Shown: piece after piece, positions 34,019 through 45,298 of the stretch | How the letters are laid out: every line of letters starts with the position of its first letter | Numbering within the stretch: position 1 is the first letter of the stretch | Source: Skeletonema tropicum | Lineage: Eukaryota > Bacillariophyta > Thalassiosirophyceae > Thalassiosirales > Thalassiosiraceae | DNA length: 64,000 nt | Reading direction: 5' to 3' | Assembly (NCBI GenBank): GCA_037178625.1 | Contig: CM074147.1 | Coordinates: forward strand, 496,001 to 560,000 | Made by a program: the position numbers and the translations under genes | The notes under the pieces: model-generated | What the model saw: the letters and a program-made list of their open reading frames with translations, nothing else | What the model was told of the DNA's origin: nothing | The model's database searches: none

Positions 34019-34517
34019 TCGATTTTTTGCACCCGGAGCCTTTCCCGCAATTTTTTTGTTAGTGAACTGCTCTAGCTTTGGGCCATGGTGGCCAAAATTA
34101 AGTTTCAGGGAAGTGGTTTACATGCTTGTCCCGAGATACTATCCTTTAGGTGACTATTATGTGAGTATATATACTGAGGGGCAGGTGTTGAACCCTTATA
34201 TTTTCGTCGAGATATGCATTTGAAGGTGCTCTCTAGCTTGGTACTAGCTTTGATGGCTGATGGCCTGCCAAATTTGTGCAGCAAAAAGCTAGGGGACTCT
34301 CACATGCATTTCTCAGCGGAGCATTGGAATTATCGGCCAGTCAACATATGTATAGAACCCCCATCATGGTCGACAAAAGGATGGTGATACTGGAAAAGCA
34401 TATTCGGCAACTCTCCAAAATATAATTTTGGCCATTGTGGCCCAAAGCTAGAGCATTTCACTAACAAAAAAAATTGAAAAAAGGCTCCGGGTGCAAAAAG
34501 TGAAGATTTTGGCGGGA
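34019..34517. mobile_element. Foldback element (~0.5 kb)
   Basis: TTTTTTGCACCCGGAGCC at about 34024 and its inverse near 34500 start arms of about 75 bp. The arms include TGTTAGTGAA, TGCTCTAGCTTTGGGCCA and GGCCAAAATTA. Comparison with the uninterrupted inverted copy at 32437-32465 places the insertion between CGTGGC (34018) and TGCACGG (34518). No clear target duplication and no coding capacity were found. Confidence 0.68.
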
Positions 34518-34527
34518 TGCACGGCCT

Positions 34528-35292
34528 TTATGCGCCCACCAGCGTAGAGAACTGCTTTTTACCATCAATATCGGCAACATACCATCCAACCCATGCTGCC
34601 CACCCGTCACTCGATCGTCCATCTGTGACATTTGTTACTCCCTTCCATTTCCACTCCCCTTCATTAGATTGTAGCATGTAATCTTCATAATGAAAAACAT
34701 TATAATCATTGGTTTTTCCTACATCGCCATCATCAAATCTTACAACATACTCCCGGACATCACCATAGCGACTCTTGCTGTCGAACTGTTTGTAAGATAA
34801 AATCGTTCCTGGGTACCAACTCTTCTCCCACAACGCGTAGACAGAATCTCCTTTTTCAAACAGAGGCTTCAACCCTCCTCTTTCAATACCTTTGCGCACA
34901 GCTAATTGATCATCTAATGGTTCAAGGTGTATCTTGGTCTCCACCTGAGCCACAGCTGCTGTGGAGTGATTCTTCCCTTCATCATCTTCATCATCGTCAC
35001 ACAAAGAAATGACACTCGCATTCTTTTCCTCATACCAAGCTTGACTGACCTGGATAGATCCTCGGCATCTAATGCACGGGCAAGTCACTTCAATCGTTGG
35101 TGATTTGGCAGCATTTCTTTCAGATGCCTTCTTGGTGCGCAGTTTGTTCCTATTTACAACTCTAATGATGCAATTTTCACACAAGATGTGTTTACATGTG
35201 CCCCGGAAATTTTTGACATGATTGTTGTCGATGTCGCAGTGAGAACAACCCCAGCGACCAGGCACTGATATGCCTATAGCTTCTGACTCCAT
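34528..35292 (-). pseudogene. 5' half-copy of the RING/Tudor-like gene
   Basis: An open frame of 254 codons from ATG 35292. It has a RING-type finger (CSHCD ... CKHILCENC ... CPCIRC), a Lys/Arg linker, an acidic stretch (SLCDDDEDDEG) and a Tudor-like segment (GDSVYALWEKSWYPGTILSY ... YVVRFDDGD). It is nearly identical to the N-terminal part of the 36060-37998 gene, but homology stops at about 34526, where unrelated foldback sequence begins. The C-terminal EVE-like part is missing. It ends QFSTLVGA and stop. It might still make a truncated protein. Confidence 0.72.
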
Positions 35293-36059
35293 GGCTCAGG
35301 TTGGGGGCGAATAGCAGGTTATAGCAGAATGGAATGGAACAACCGACCAGCGGCAGGATGTTTCAAGAAGGAAGCGGCTTACGATAAATTTGCTTGCCTG
35401 CTCTTGATTTCCCAAACTTTGCGCTCTAAAAGTAGTGGAAGGTCGATCGAGGTTTAGCGCGCTGATTTCTCACGAAATAATATGCCCAAGATACCGATCA
35501 GATAACCAAGATACCTTAGATGTAGCCGACAAATGCCCGAAGTTGGCCCGGTAGTGCATTGGAGTGGAGAAGATAATTTATTTACACAAATGTGCACACA
35601 TTGATCCGGCCATTCTATCCTTCCTCTAGTATCCAATGTAGGACGATTCGTGCAGCCCATTAAGAAGATTGGAAGATGTAGATGTAGCCAAGTTAGTGTA
35701 GATGTAGCTGTAGAAACGAACTCCTTTATTTCTAGGGTGGTGCAATAGTTGGTCAAACTGCTAAAGACCTGGGTGAATGATCTAGTTGACTCTTAATACA
35801 ATTAAGTAACTATGCAAATAATGAGCTCATGGTGAAGCTCTGCTGCCTTTTGGCAGTGGCAAAGAGGTTATGTGTGATCGGCTGGCGCCTCTAAACAAAC
35901 TAAAATACATTAGAAGAGTTAGTGATACTATTGCTTCGTCAATCAACTGACGAGAACTATTACTGAACTTATTGTGACGTCTCAGCGCGTTCGGAGACGT
36001 GTCTGTGTCATGCTACTACCAAATAATGTTACTGTAGAAATAGAACCTCTTGCTACAAA
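35293..36059. other. Intergenic, partly duplicated 5'/3' flanks
   Basis: The first about 190 bp match the 5' flank of the 36060-37998 gene (CGACCAGC, GATACCGATCAGATAACCAAG). The last about 40 bp match the 3' flank of the 25872 copy (AATAGAAC ... CTACGACGCAACAACTTCAA). No separate gene is seen. Confidence 0.5.
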
Positions 36060-37998
36060 CTACGACGCAACAACTTCAAATGGTGAGCTGTTATCCCAGA
36101 GATCTTGTCGCAAACTGGCCGCGGTCGCACCATCCGTGTAGACTTTCTCAAAATCATTGCAAATATTCACAACAGTTGGCTGACAGATGCGGTTGATGTA
36201 CTTTTGTGTTTCCTCCTTTAGATCGCATTTGAGACCTATTCGTTTCCAATCTACCAGACATACATTAGGCAACGTACCTTCGTAGCTATGATTCGGTAAA
36301 ATTTGTTTCTGGACTTGTCTTTCCTCGTCGGAATGTGGTTTGATTTTCCTTGTTACTATCCCGATAATATAGACTGGTCCGGTGTATTCTAGGGTTCCGC
36401 TTGTCTCATTCCTTTGTTTCAGCCTCAGCCACTTGGGTGTGTATCGACATCTCTCATACTCGTGACGCATCACAACGAAACTCCCCACCTTCACTCTTTT
36501 CAGCCACATCGCAACTTGTCCTGCTCCAGATAACTTTCTGTCAGAAGTCCCTGTTTGGGGGAACCACGACCCCCAACCAGGGTCTTGAATAATTGCATCA
36601 CGCAGCTCATCCTGAGTCATATCAGCAATCATTGGAACAACACCTTCGGGAACTTCTTGAAAGTGAGGCGATGCAATTCCTTGTTCGACAAACTGTCCAA
36701 ATCCCTGTTTTCCTTCAGCTTGCTGTACACGAATGAGTTCAGGTGAAAGATCGACTTCTTCTTGAAAGCCTCTTCCGTAAACTCAATGTCTTCATTTCTT
36801 GCTGACCAGAATTGGTCGTCTTCATCACTTTCCTGTGGAGGGGGCAAATTCACCTTGACATCTATCTCGACCTTGATTCTTTTGCTCACTCTCGGCTCGA
36901 GCTCCATTCCCATGTCCGACAGTCTTGAAGCATCATCATCAGCAGAATTTAAAAACGATAATGACATCGGGGATGGAGTTGCCACATTGACATCTCTTCC
37001 TCGCTTTTGAGGTGTTGCAACTTGAACTTGATAATTGTCCGGCAAATTCAAGTCACTTTCTTTCACTTCATTGCCCTTCTTTCTGAGATCACACTTGCAT
37101 CATATGCTCGTAGTGCACCCACCAGCGTAGAGAACTTTTGCTTTTTACCATCAATATCGGCAACATACCATCCAACCCATGCTGCCCACCCGTCACTCGA
37201 TCGTCCATCTGTGACATTTGTTACTCCCTTCCATTTCCACTCCCCTTCATTAGATTGTAGCATGTAATCTTCATAATGAAAAACATTATAATCATTGGTT
37301 TTTCCTACATCGCCATCATCAAATCTTACAACATACTCCCGGACATCACCATAGCGACTCTTGCTGTCGAACTGTTTGTAAGATAAAATCTTTCCTGGAT
37401 ACCAACTCTTCTCCCACAACGCGTAGACAGCATCTCCTTTTTCAAACAGCGGTTTCAACCCTCCTCTTTCAATACCTTTGCGCACAGCTAATTGATCATC
37501 TAATGGTTCAAGGTGTATCTCGGTCTCCACCTGAGCCACAGCTGCTGTGGAGTGATTCTTCCCTTCATCATCTTCATCATCGTCACACAAAGAAATGACA
37601 CTCGCATTCTTCTCCTCATACCAAACTTGACTGACCTGGATAGATCCTCGGCATCTAATGCACGGGCAAGTCACTTCAATCGTTGGTGATTTGGCTGCAT
37701 TTCTTTCAGATGCCTTCTTGGTGCGCAGTTTGTTCCTATTTACAACTCCAATGATGCAATCTTCGCATAAGATGTGTTTACATGTGCCCCGGAAATTGAC
37801 ATGCTCGTTGTCGATGTCGCAGTGAGAACAACCCAAGCGACAAGGCACTGATATGCCTATAGCTTCTGACTCCATGGCACAGGTAGGGGGCGAGTAGCAG
37901 GTATTTGGCAGAATGGAAAGGAACAACCGACCAGCCAGGTCGGATGATGATGTTATCGACGAAGGAAGCAAATTTTGCGCCAACTTCGAGTTTTGCAT
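36060..37998 (-). CDS. RING finger / Tudor-like / EVE-like domain protein, full-length copy with two frame breaks
   Basis: From ATG 37998: a 40-residue leader, a RING-type finger (CSHCD ... CKHILCEDC ... CPCIRC), an acidic patch, a Tudor-like segment (GDAVYALWEKSWYPGKILSY ... VVRFDDGDVG), then a frame change near 37076. It continues as an acidic linker (RVSKRIKVEIDVKV). A one-base loss in a TTT run near 36697 leads to the C-terminal domain: QVAMWLKRVKVGSFVVMRHEYE, GPVYIIGIVTRKI, NVCLVDWKRIGLK, end EVVAS at 36060. The last pattern resembles EVE/PUA-like folds that read modified bases (tentative). RING plus chromatin-reader modules suggests a ubiquitin ligase acting on chromatin (inference). 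The frame breaks may be errors or decay. Confidence 0.6.
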
Positions 37999-38420
37999 GC
38001 TGATGATTTCTCAGAAAATATGCTCAAGATACCGATCAGATAACCAAGATACCTAAGATGTAGCCGACAAATGCCCGAAGTTATTAGTGGAGAGTGCTAA
38101 GTCAATCGACGGCTTGCAATTGACCCAGGACCCAGGAATTGATTTGATTTTCCACTGGAAATGCACCTTCTAGTATGGTAATTACCACCGAGCCAATATA
38201 TAGGACGACACTTATCCTCTTCACTTTTTGTCGATGAAAAGGAGTAGATGTAGATCCTTGAATTTCGAATAGTACCGCTCAGATTCAGTGAGTTTGCGAA
38301 GAAGCTGAACAAAACCGATGGCTCAGAAAAAAAGCACTCTGACTTGAATTATTGATTCTGTATGATATTGCGACTTAAAAGAATGGCTCATGCTAATGAT
38401 TAGCATATATAATCGCTTCT

Positions 38421-39640
38421 GCTACAGTCTCGTAGATGATCTGAGAGGTCCAGTGCCAGTGTGGGCCGGCCAGCAGCACCACATTCGACCAAATCGTATC
38501 TATCGTCGTCAATATGCGCATGAGCCACTTCTAGTGGTCCCTTATAGTCAACGGTGAAAGCGGACAAGCTCATTAGCACTGCTCAGAAGGATTGCTTGCA
38601 CAGAAGCGATGCTACAGTCTCGTAGATGATCTGAGAGGTCCAGTGTGGGCCGGCCAGCAGCACCACATTCGACCAAATCGTATCTATCATCGTCAATATG
38701 CGCATGAGCCGCTTCTAGCGATCGCTTGTAGTTTTTAATGAAAGCAGAAAAGCTCATTAGCACTGCTCAGAAGGATTGCTTGCGCAGAAGCGATGCTACA
38801 GTCTCGTAGATGATCTGAGAGGTCCAGTGCCAGTGTGGGCCGGCCAGCAGCACCACATTCGACCAAATCGTATCTATCGTCGTCAATATGCGCATGGGCC
38901 GCTTCTAGTGGTCCCTTATAGTCAACGGTGATAGCAGACAAGCTCATTAGCACTGCTCAGAAGGATTGCTTGCGCAGAAGCGATGCTACAGTCTCGTAGA
39001 TGATCTGAGAGGTCCAGTGTGGGCCGGCCAGCAGCACCACATTCGACCAAATCGTATCTATCGTCGTCAATATGCACATGAGCCGCTTCTAGTGGTCGCT
39101 TATAGTTTTTAATGAAAGCAGAAAAGCTCATTAGCACTGCTCAGAAGGATTGCTTGCGCAGAAGCGATGCTACAGTCTCGTAGATGATCTGAGAGGTCCA
39201 GTGTGGGCCGGCCAGCAGCACCACATTCGACCAAATCGTATCTATCGTCGTCAATATGCGCATGAGCCGCTTCTAGTGGTCCCTTATAGTCAACGGTGAT
39301 AGTAGACATGCTCATTAGTTCTGCTGAGAAGGATTGCTTGCGCAGAAGCGATGCTACAGGCTGATCTGAGAGGTCCAGTGCCAGTGTGGGCCGGCCAGCA
39401 GCACCACATTCGACCAAATCGTATCTATCATCGTCAATATGCACATGAGCCGCTTCTAGTGGTCCCTTATAGTCAACGGTGATAGTAGACAATCTCATTA
39501 GCACTGCTCAGAAGGATTGCTTGAGCACAAGCGATGCTACAGTCTCGTAGATGATCTGAGAGGTCCAGTGTGGGCCGGCCAGCAGCACCACATTCGACCA
39601 AATCGTGTCTATCGTCGTCAATATGCGCATAAGTTGCGGC
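38421..39640. repeat. Satellite array of 184/190-bp units
   Basis: Six and a half head-to-tail units start at 38421, 38611, 38795, 38985, 39169, 39353 and 39536 with GCTACAGTCTCGTAGATG (the sixth is shortened there). Each holds GTGGGCCGGCCAGCAGCACC. Two variants alternate in the first five units: one with CCCTTATAGTCAACGGTGA, the other with TAGTTTTTAATGAAAGC. The array thus has a roughly 374-bp dimer period. Unit lengths are not multiples of three, so the short open frames on the minus strand cannot form one protein. Confidence 0.9.
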
Positions 39641-40233
39641 GTTTTCATAAATCCTTTTTTTCTTCTGAGATGTAGTGTTTAGTTGCATTCTTGCTAGCTC
39701 TTCTTAGGTTTGCCTAGAGGCTCTCTTTGATCATTACATTTACATCACAATCCACATCCATTTATCATGTCGATTGCAATGTTGCCAATATATTATGGTG
39801 CCGTTTCTACTGTCTTTTTTTACTTAGCCTTGATGTCTTAGACGACAACTAGCACCTTTTACACGGATTGTGCAAGTTGATGCCAACTAAAGTATCATAG
39901 GTGGACTCATGACCACGGTGCGCACGTCCTCTTCTTTGTTTGGGTCGGGCCTGTAATGATGATTTTGGCGCCTGGCTCCGTATTTGGCGCCCTCGATCAG
40001 CCCTCCATCGGTCGCAGCTCATCAAAAAGAAGTCACGTGACTTCACACTACAGGTCTCGGTTATCTCTGCTCAGCGATGGTTGGTTGATGGAATGTTTGG
40101 GATGATGAGAAGGGTGAAAACAAGTGATTTGTGTAGGTGGTATCTATGATTATGTACTTTAATGTATGTAGGAGCTGAGACTTCGAGATAACCTCTAAGG
40201 TCTAAGGGCTCAAGCACCTTGACGACGGCATCG

Positions 40234-43200
40234 TAGCGTAATGGAATTTCAAAAGGGTGAAATTTCACTACTGCAACTTTCGTGAAATTTACAGGGTGAA
40301 AGTTGCACCAATTTTGGCCAACAATGAAATTTCACAAAAATTCTGGCGCGAACGGATGGTACTGAACCAACACGTAGCACAAAAATAACCTAAGACCCTT
40401 CATTCCACCAACCACCAAACCCCAAAGAACACCACGCACCATCCAGATGATGAGTTTGTCAACTCAGCGGAGAGTAACTCTTCACCAAAATGCTGGCGAC
40501 TAACAATGCAGTATTACTTATTCCTTCGTAGTAATTCAGCTTACATGCGTGTTCCTGCATTGGCATGTACCAGATGATTTTGGGCGCGGATGGCTCTTAT
40601 TTTGGGTGCGGGTATGTGCACAAATCAACTTTTTGTTCACTCTGCCGTCTACCACGCTGTCATAGTTTGCCTGGCAATAACAACAACAATTCAATAATCT
40701 TCAACAATAATGCTTTTGACATGCGCCGCCAACGCCCTTTGTGGCATGAAGAACTCCCCCCTCAACAACCCGGCTGATCATCAGTGCATGATGTGTGAAG
40801 GACCAATTCATGGTGCCCTTTGCGGTAAACTCTACTGTGAGGAAATTGTGGGCAACCCATCCTACAAAAACCCTGCAGGGGATCTTAATGATCATGCAAA
40901 AACACTTGCCAACTCCCATACCGCTCTCATGTGTCTTCACTGTGTCCAACACAAGCTCACCGCTGCGGCCCCAACTGCCGATGCTGCCGTCGCTGCTGTC
41001 GATCCACCTGCCGTCGCTGCAGTCGATCCACCCGCAGCACCACCTGCTGCTGTGCCTTTTGCAGCAGCTCCGGATGCCAAAAAGCAACGAGACTCAACGC
41101 TCTATTCCCAATACGAAATCACGCCCCAACCCAATGGCAAGTTACGTATTGTATGCAAGCACTGTCCTAAGTACAACAAGTTGCTAGCGACATTTAATGC
41201 AACAAGAGCTAGAAAACATTCTCTCCACGAATGTGAAGGGTTGACATGCCCTCACACAAGGAGACAAATCGAAGGAGGGGCTCAAGCGAATAAGAAACAA
41301 GCAACGTATCTTGCACTTCAATCCAACCCAAGTGAAACTGTTGCTGCCATGCGTAGTAATCATGGCCCCGTTGCGGTGATTGATCTACTATCCAACTCTG
41401 GGGACGTTAGTGATGTCACCAAATCCACCTCCACATCCGTTCCCCCTCGCAAGAAAACAAAGCGTGTACCATCTGCACAAACTACTATGGAGCACACGTA
41501 TGGTAAGAGCATGAACCAGGCATCTGCTGACATTGTACTCATGCACGAGGTACGAGCCATTGTCGCTCGTGGCGAGCCATTGAGTCGTCTATTGGATCCT
41601 TGGGTGCAAGCAAGCCTACACCAACGATACCCTGCCATCTTGAAGTTCATTCCAAGTGATGTTGAAACAATCTATGACAAGTATGTCATTAAAATTGATA
41701 AACAAACGACATCGGAGTTGAAATCATTTATGGCAAAAATTCCCGGACATGTAAATGTTGCGATGGATGGAGTCACTGTCTTGGGCAAACAAAAGGTACG
41801 TGATTTATGTTCTGTACAATAACTTCATTGCTTTCAATTGTCTCACTACTATTTATGTTGCCCTGCTGTATCCTCTTCTGCCTAGATCGTATACACCGTC
41901 GCGAAGAGTGACTTCTCACTCTTCCTCGAATGGAAAGATCTTGGAAGCGATAAGCATGTTACCGAAGCCGAAATAGAGGATGCTGTGAGGGTTTGTGAAA
42001 ACGTCATGAAAGAATACAATGCGAAGATTGTGAGCATTCCTGTTGATAATGCTGCAAGGCATGTTGCGGATCGAGTTGGGAAGGAACTTGAAGAAAAGTA
42101 TCCAGGGATGAAGGTCATAGTTACACGCGATCCGGCTCATTGCATCGATTTGCTTATGAAAGACCTAGCCAAGACTTCAGTTATGCAACTTGTCATAAAG
42201 TATGCTAGGAAAGTCAGGGACTTCGTGAAGATTGATCGCATTGATTCTTTCCGACGCAGCGCAGCTCTAGTGGATGAGCTCGTGTTTTACTCCAAAGTTT
42301 TCTGCCCCGTGGAGACACGGATGAACCTTCTACATGACGTTGTTGTGAGCGCTCGCAAGTGTCGTGACTTTCTTCTTGTACTTCCTGGCAAGGCGGAGTA
42401 TCAAAAGTATCGTAGTGAGCGCACTGCAACAAAGCAAGCTGAGTTGGATGAGCTGATGGAGCACTTCAAGAAGGAAAATATTTGGAAGATGTTTGATGTT
42501 GTTATTGCCTTCACGCTCCCTTTCAAGGAAGCACATTTGGCTTGTTCCCGCAAGGATATGCCACTTAGTGCTTACCCCCTCTTGGTTCAAGCGCTGCGCA
42601 ATGATATTAACAAGTGTCTCACTCCCGAGTTTGATGAACTTCTTGGTCAGGGCTCAAGAGCAGAAGTTGCTGGTATGATCCGTGAACGTTTCAATATGGA
42701 TGGTGTTGATCCCAGCGGACTGAAGGTTGGTTTACTCGATGAGCATCACTTGATGTGTTTCCTCTGTGACCCAAACTCTCGTGTGTGGAGGGAGTTGTTC
42801 TACCTGCAGACTAACAAGGCTGCGCTCGTAAGGAAGATGATCGAGTGGTATGTGCCTTTGGGTGAAGATGGTTCTGATGAGATGCGGAGGAGAGTTAAAA
42901 AGGATTTTGAGGACTTTGATACTCAAAACAATGACTGGTTTCATTCTTTTGACGTTCCACTTCCATCGCTTCCATCTTTGGAACAGCTGCAACAGAACAA
43001 CAAGTCTTTTAGTATCAAAAATGTGGTACAGTATGTGGAATCAACTGGTGCTATTTCTGGTCGCATCACGTGGTTTGAATGTTATGCAGGATCATCTGAC
43101 TTCTATCGATTGGTTGCTAAGCCTCTAATGTCTATGGGAACTGTCGGATCGATGGATTGTGAGCGTAGGGCCAAACCTCTGAAGAACAGCATTCTTGTGA

Positions 43201-43471
43201 AGGATAGGAATAGGATGAAGGATCCAACTGGTGTTGCACTTCTTCGAGGGAAGGAAAACCTCCGTCATATCATGGATGCGAAGAAGATGCTTGGAAAGAA
43301 GCTTGCTGACAGTCTCTCTTAGAGTGATGTGTTGACTGCAGAGTGCAAAGTATTACGACTATCTCAGGATAAGCTAGAGTGAAATTTAATCCCTTGAAAT
43401 TTCTGAAATTTCTGAAATTTCAACCTGCAATTTTCAACCCCCTCCAAAAATGGTGAAATTCCATTACGCTA
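40234..43471. mobile_element. hAT DNA transposon, apparently intact
   Basis: The inverted ends TAGCGTAATGGAATTTCA are flanked by CGGCATCG (40226-40233) and CGGCATCG (43479-43486), an 8-bp target duplication as in hAT. Seven extra bases (CGATGCC, 43472-43478), the inverse of part of the duplication, sit at the right end. The subterminal regions carry GTGAAATTTCAC and AACTTTCAC-type repeats, probable transposase-binding sites. The interior holds an uninterrupted transposase gene. Confidence 0.88.
40710..43322 (+). CDS. hAT-family transposase (two exons)
   Basis: Exon 1 is 40710-41795. The intron 41796-41885 (GTACGT...CTAG, 90 bp) is in phase 0. Exon 2 is 41886-43322. The product is 840 residues. 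The N-terminus has Cys pairs and an Ala/Pro-rich stretch. A BED-like finger follows (IVCKHCPKYNKLL ... HSLHECEGLTC). The catalytic acidic residues are likely D353 (NVAMDGVTV), D416 (SIPVDNAARHV) and E788 (GSMDCERRAKPL). The region after D416 (VTRDPAHCIDLLMKDLAK) is the typical hAT helical insertion entry, and the C-terminus is the dimerisation region. No stop or frameshift is seen, so the element may be active. Cut-and-paste transposition with 8-bp duplications is known for the family. Confidence 0.88.
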
Positions 43472-44226
43472 CGATGCCCGGCATCGAATAATCGTAAATA
43501 ACACCGGCCCGGCCGTCCATCACCAAACCGCAACACACCGTAACCATGGTGCCGCTGCCGAAATAGACCAACTTATTCGCCGACCTATGGGCCGATCGAT
43601 GGCTGATCGTTAGTATGGATTATTATGATGATGTTATCGTGCTTGGATGCAGAAGAAACGGTCATTGGGATGTTCGAAAAGCACTGTTCGTTGGCCGGCG
43701 AGCGCCGAACATCGCCGTCATAAATCATCGTCACCATTCTGCCTTCTCTTTGGGGATTTGGCTGCGGCGAGGGCTTCGGCACTTACTTCATAGTCCATAC
43801 TAATGATTGGCCATCGATCGGCCGATAGGTCGGCGATTAAGTTCGTCTATTTCGGCAGCGGCACCATGGTTACGGTGTGTTGCGGTTTGGTGATGGACGG
43901 CCGGGCCGGTGTTATTTACGATTATTCAAACGGGTCGTCAAGGTGCTTGAGACTTTAGAGCTTCTACCGAAGACATTCCCTCTACATACAATAAAGTACC
44001 ATAATCGTACATACTAGTACCACACATCACTTTTAAACGCACTCATTTGACATCCATTCCACATTACCATCACTTCTTTAAACCCCATCACCTTCTGAAT
44101 GCTATCGGTAGATGCGAGACCTGTAGTGTGCGTGACTTGCTCTGTGCTGTTCTGTGCGCTGCGCTTACGCTGCATCTATACATAGTAGCATTATGCAAGT
44201 CAGCATCATTAGATAAACAGCAATAG

Positions 44227-44997
44227 ATGTCGCTCCTACACCTCCTCCTACTCGCAGCAGTACCTCTTCTAGCCCATTCGCATTCAAGATGGCAGTGTCC
44301 TGCACCTCGGTCATCTTCCACCGGAATCAAGAATGGTCCCTGCGGTTCACAGCCGCTGAGCACTTATGAAACTGATACCGCTATATATGAAATCAAACCT
44401 GGCCCACTCCGCATCATATTTGAAGAATCAATCCATCACACTGGATCACCATTCCGAATCTCTTTGTCTAGTGATGGCACCGATGACGATGCGTGCGTGT
44501 TGCTGGACCATGTCCCACATAATGATTGCTGCCAACCAGAGTACTTCGATGAATCGACCTACACAAAATACGTGTTGACAATCGAAATACCAAACGTTAC
44601 ATGTGAACGATGCTCCTTGCATTTATCGAATCCAATGACAGATAAGATTGGTAGTGACGAGTCACCAAGTGGGATCGGATGCACCGATCCTGATGGTTCA
44701 TGTTTTTCGGTGTATTATTCGTGTACAAAGCCCTTTCGTATTGTAGGTGACGAGAATGCAGTGCAACGGAATGACTATTCCTGTCCAGATTGGAGAAGTG
44801 TCCATGAAAATTGGCCTTTTGCATGGGTTGGTGATAATGGTGAAGATGTAGACGTGACTACATCAGGAGTTTACAGGAGAGAATCGTCTACTTGGAGTGA
44901 AGATGATTTTACTTTGACAACCGTTCCGAATAAGTATCGGCAAGATGCAGGTGGGTTATGTGGAGAGCCAGTGCAAGAAGTAAGACTGGTCCAATAA
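44227..44997 (+). CDS. Secreted LPMO-like (histidine-brace) copper protein
   Basis: 256 residues. A signal peptide spans residues 1-16 (SLLHLLLLAAVPLLA), with likely cleavage before H17, giving an N-terminal histidine followed by SRWQCPAPRSS and GIKNGPCG. A second histidine pair (ESIHHTGSPFRISLS) and at least ten cysteines follow. An N-terminal His after the signal peptide, P-A-P-R, K-x-G-P-C-G and a later H-x-G-x-x-R are the pattern of lytic polysaccharide monooxygenase-like proteins such as the SCE4755 type. Those oxidise polysaccharides using copper (family knowledge). The last four residues and stop lie inside a MITE, so the original C-terminus has been replaced. The activity is unproven. 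Confidence 0.65.
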   Translation: MSLLHLLLLAAVPLLAHSHSRWQCPAPRSSSTGIKNGPCGSQPLSTYETDTAIYEIKPGPLRIIFEESIHHTGSPFRISLSSDGTDDDACVLLDHVPHNDCCQPEYFDESTYTKYVLTIEIPNVTCERCSLHLSNPMTDKIGSDESPSGIGCTDPDGSCFSVYYSCTKPFRIVGDENAVQRNDYSCPDWRSVHENWPFAWVGDNGEDVDVTTSGVYRRESSTWSEDDFTLTTVPNKYRQDAGGLCGEPVQEVRLVQ

Positions 44998-45296
44998 AAT
45001 TCGAGACAAAAATAAAGGGGCTAGTGCTCACGGACGAAAAATCACAAATCACAAAAATAAGAGTCAATGAGTAGTAAGTGAATGTGATATGAACGCTTTG
45101 TGCAATATAGATGTATTATATATCGTTGTCAAGCTCTTGTTATTGTCTTTCTTAAGATTTAAGAATGATATCGACAAAATTTCATAGGGCTGCTCCAACG
45201 CTAAGTCTTTTTGACCCTTTTTGTGAGTGGACCGTCTGTCCGGTTTTCTCGTAGTCCGACTAAAAAAGTTAGTCTCGAATTTTATTGGACCAGTCT
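44983..45296. mobile_element. Tc1/mariner-type (Stowaway-like) MITE supplying stop codon and AATAAA
   Basis: The perfect 25-bp inverted ends begin AGACTGGTCCAATAAAATTC and are flanked by TA (44981-44982 and 45297-45298). A TA duplication with a 314-bp non-coding body indicates a mariner-type MITE. The left end contributes the last codons and the TAA stop of the LPMO-like gene. The overlapping AATAAA (44993-44998) is a candidate polyadenylation signal. Confidence 0.85.
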
Positions 45297-45298
45297 TA

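Larger units (their letters stand above)
40209..43951. mobile_element. Foldback element hosting the hAT transposon
   Basis: Removing 40234-43478 and one CGGCATCG copy joins CTCAAGCACCTTGACGAC (40209) to AATAATCGTAAATAACACCGG (43487). This arm is the inverse of 43792-43951 over about 165 bp, allowing a 7-base mismatch block. The restored element is about 0.5 kb with a small central loop and no gene. The terminal target duplication is unclear; weak CTCTAA/TTAGAG pairing lies just outside. Confidence 0.78.

Noticed and set aside
38421..39640. CRISPR-like array
   Set aside because: Units are long, contiguous and without unique spacers, and the context is eukaryotic.
38548..39688. Chain of similar ~60-70-codon frames on the minus strand as a repeat-protein gene
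   Set aside because: Unit lengths of 184 and 190 bp are not multiples of three, so the frame changes in every unit. The similarity reflects satellite DNA.
43617..43800. Overlapping frames on both strands inside the foldback centre
   Set aside because: They are symmetrical products of the inverted arms and have no domain.
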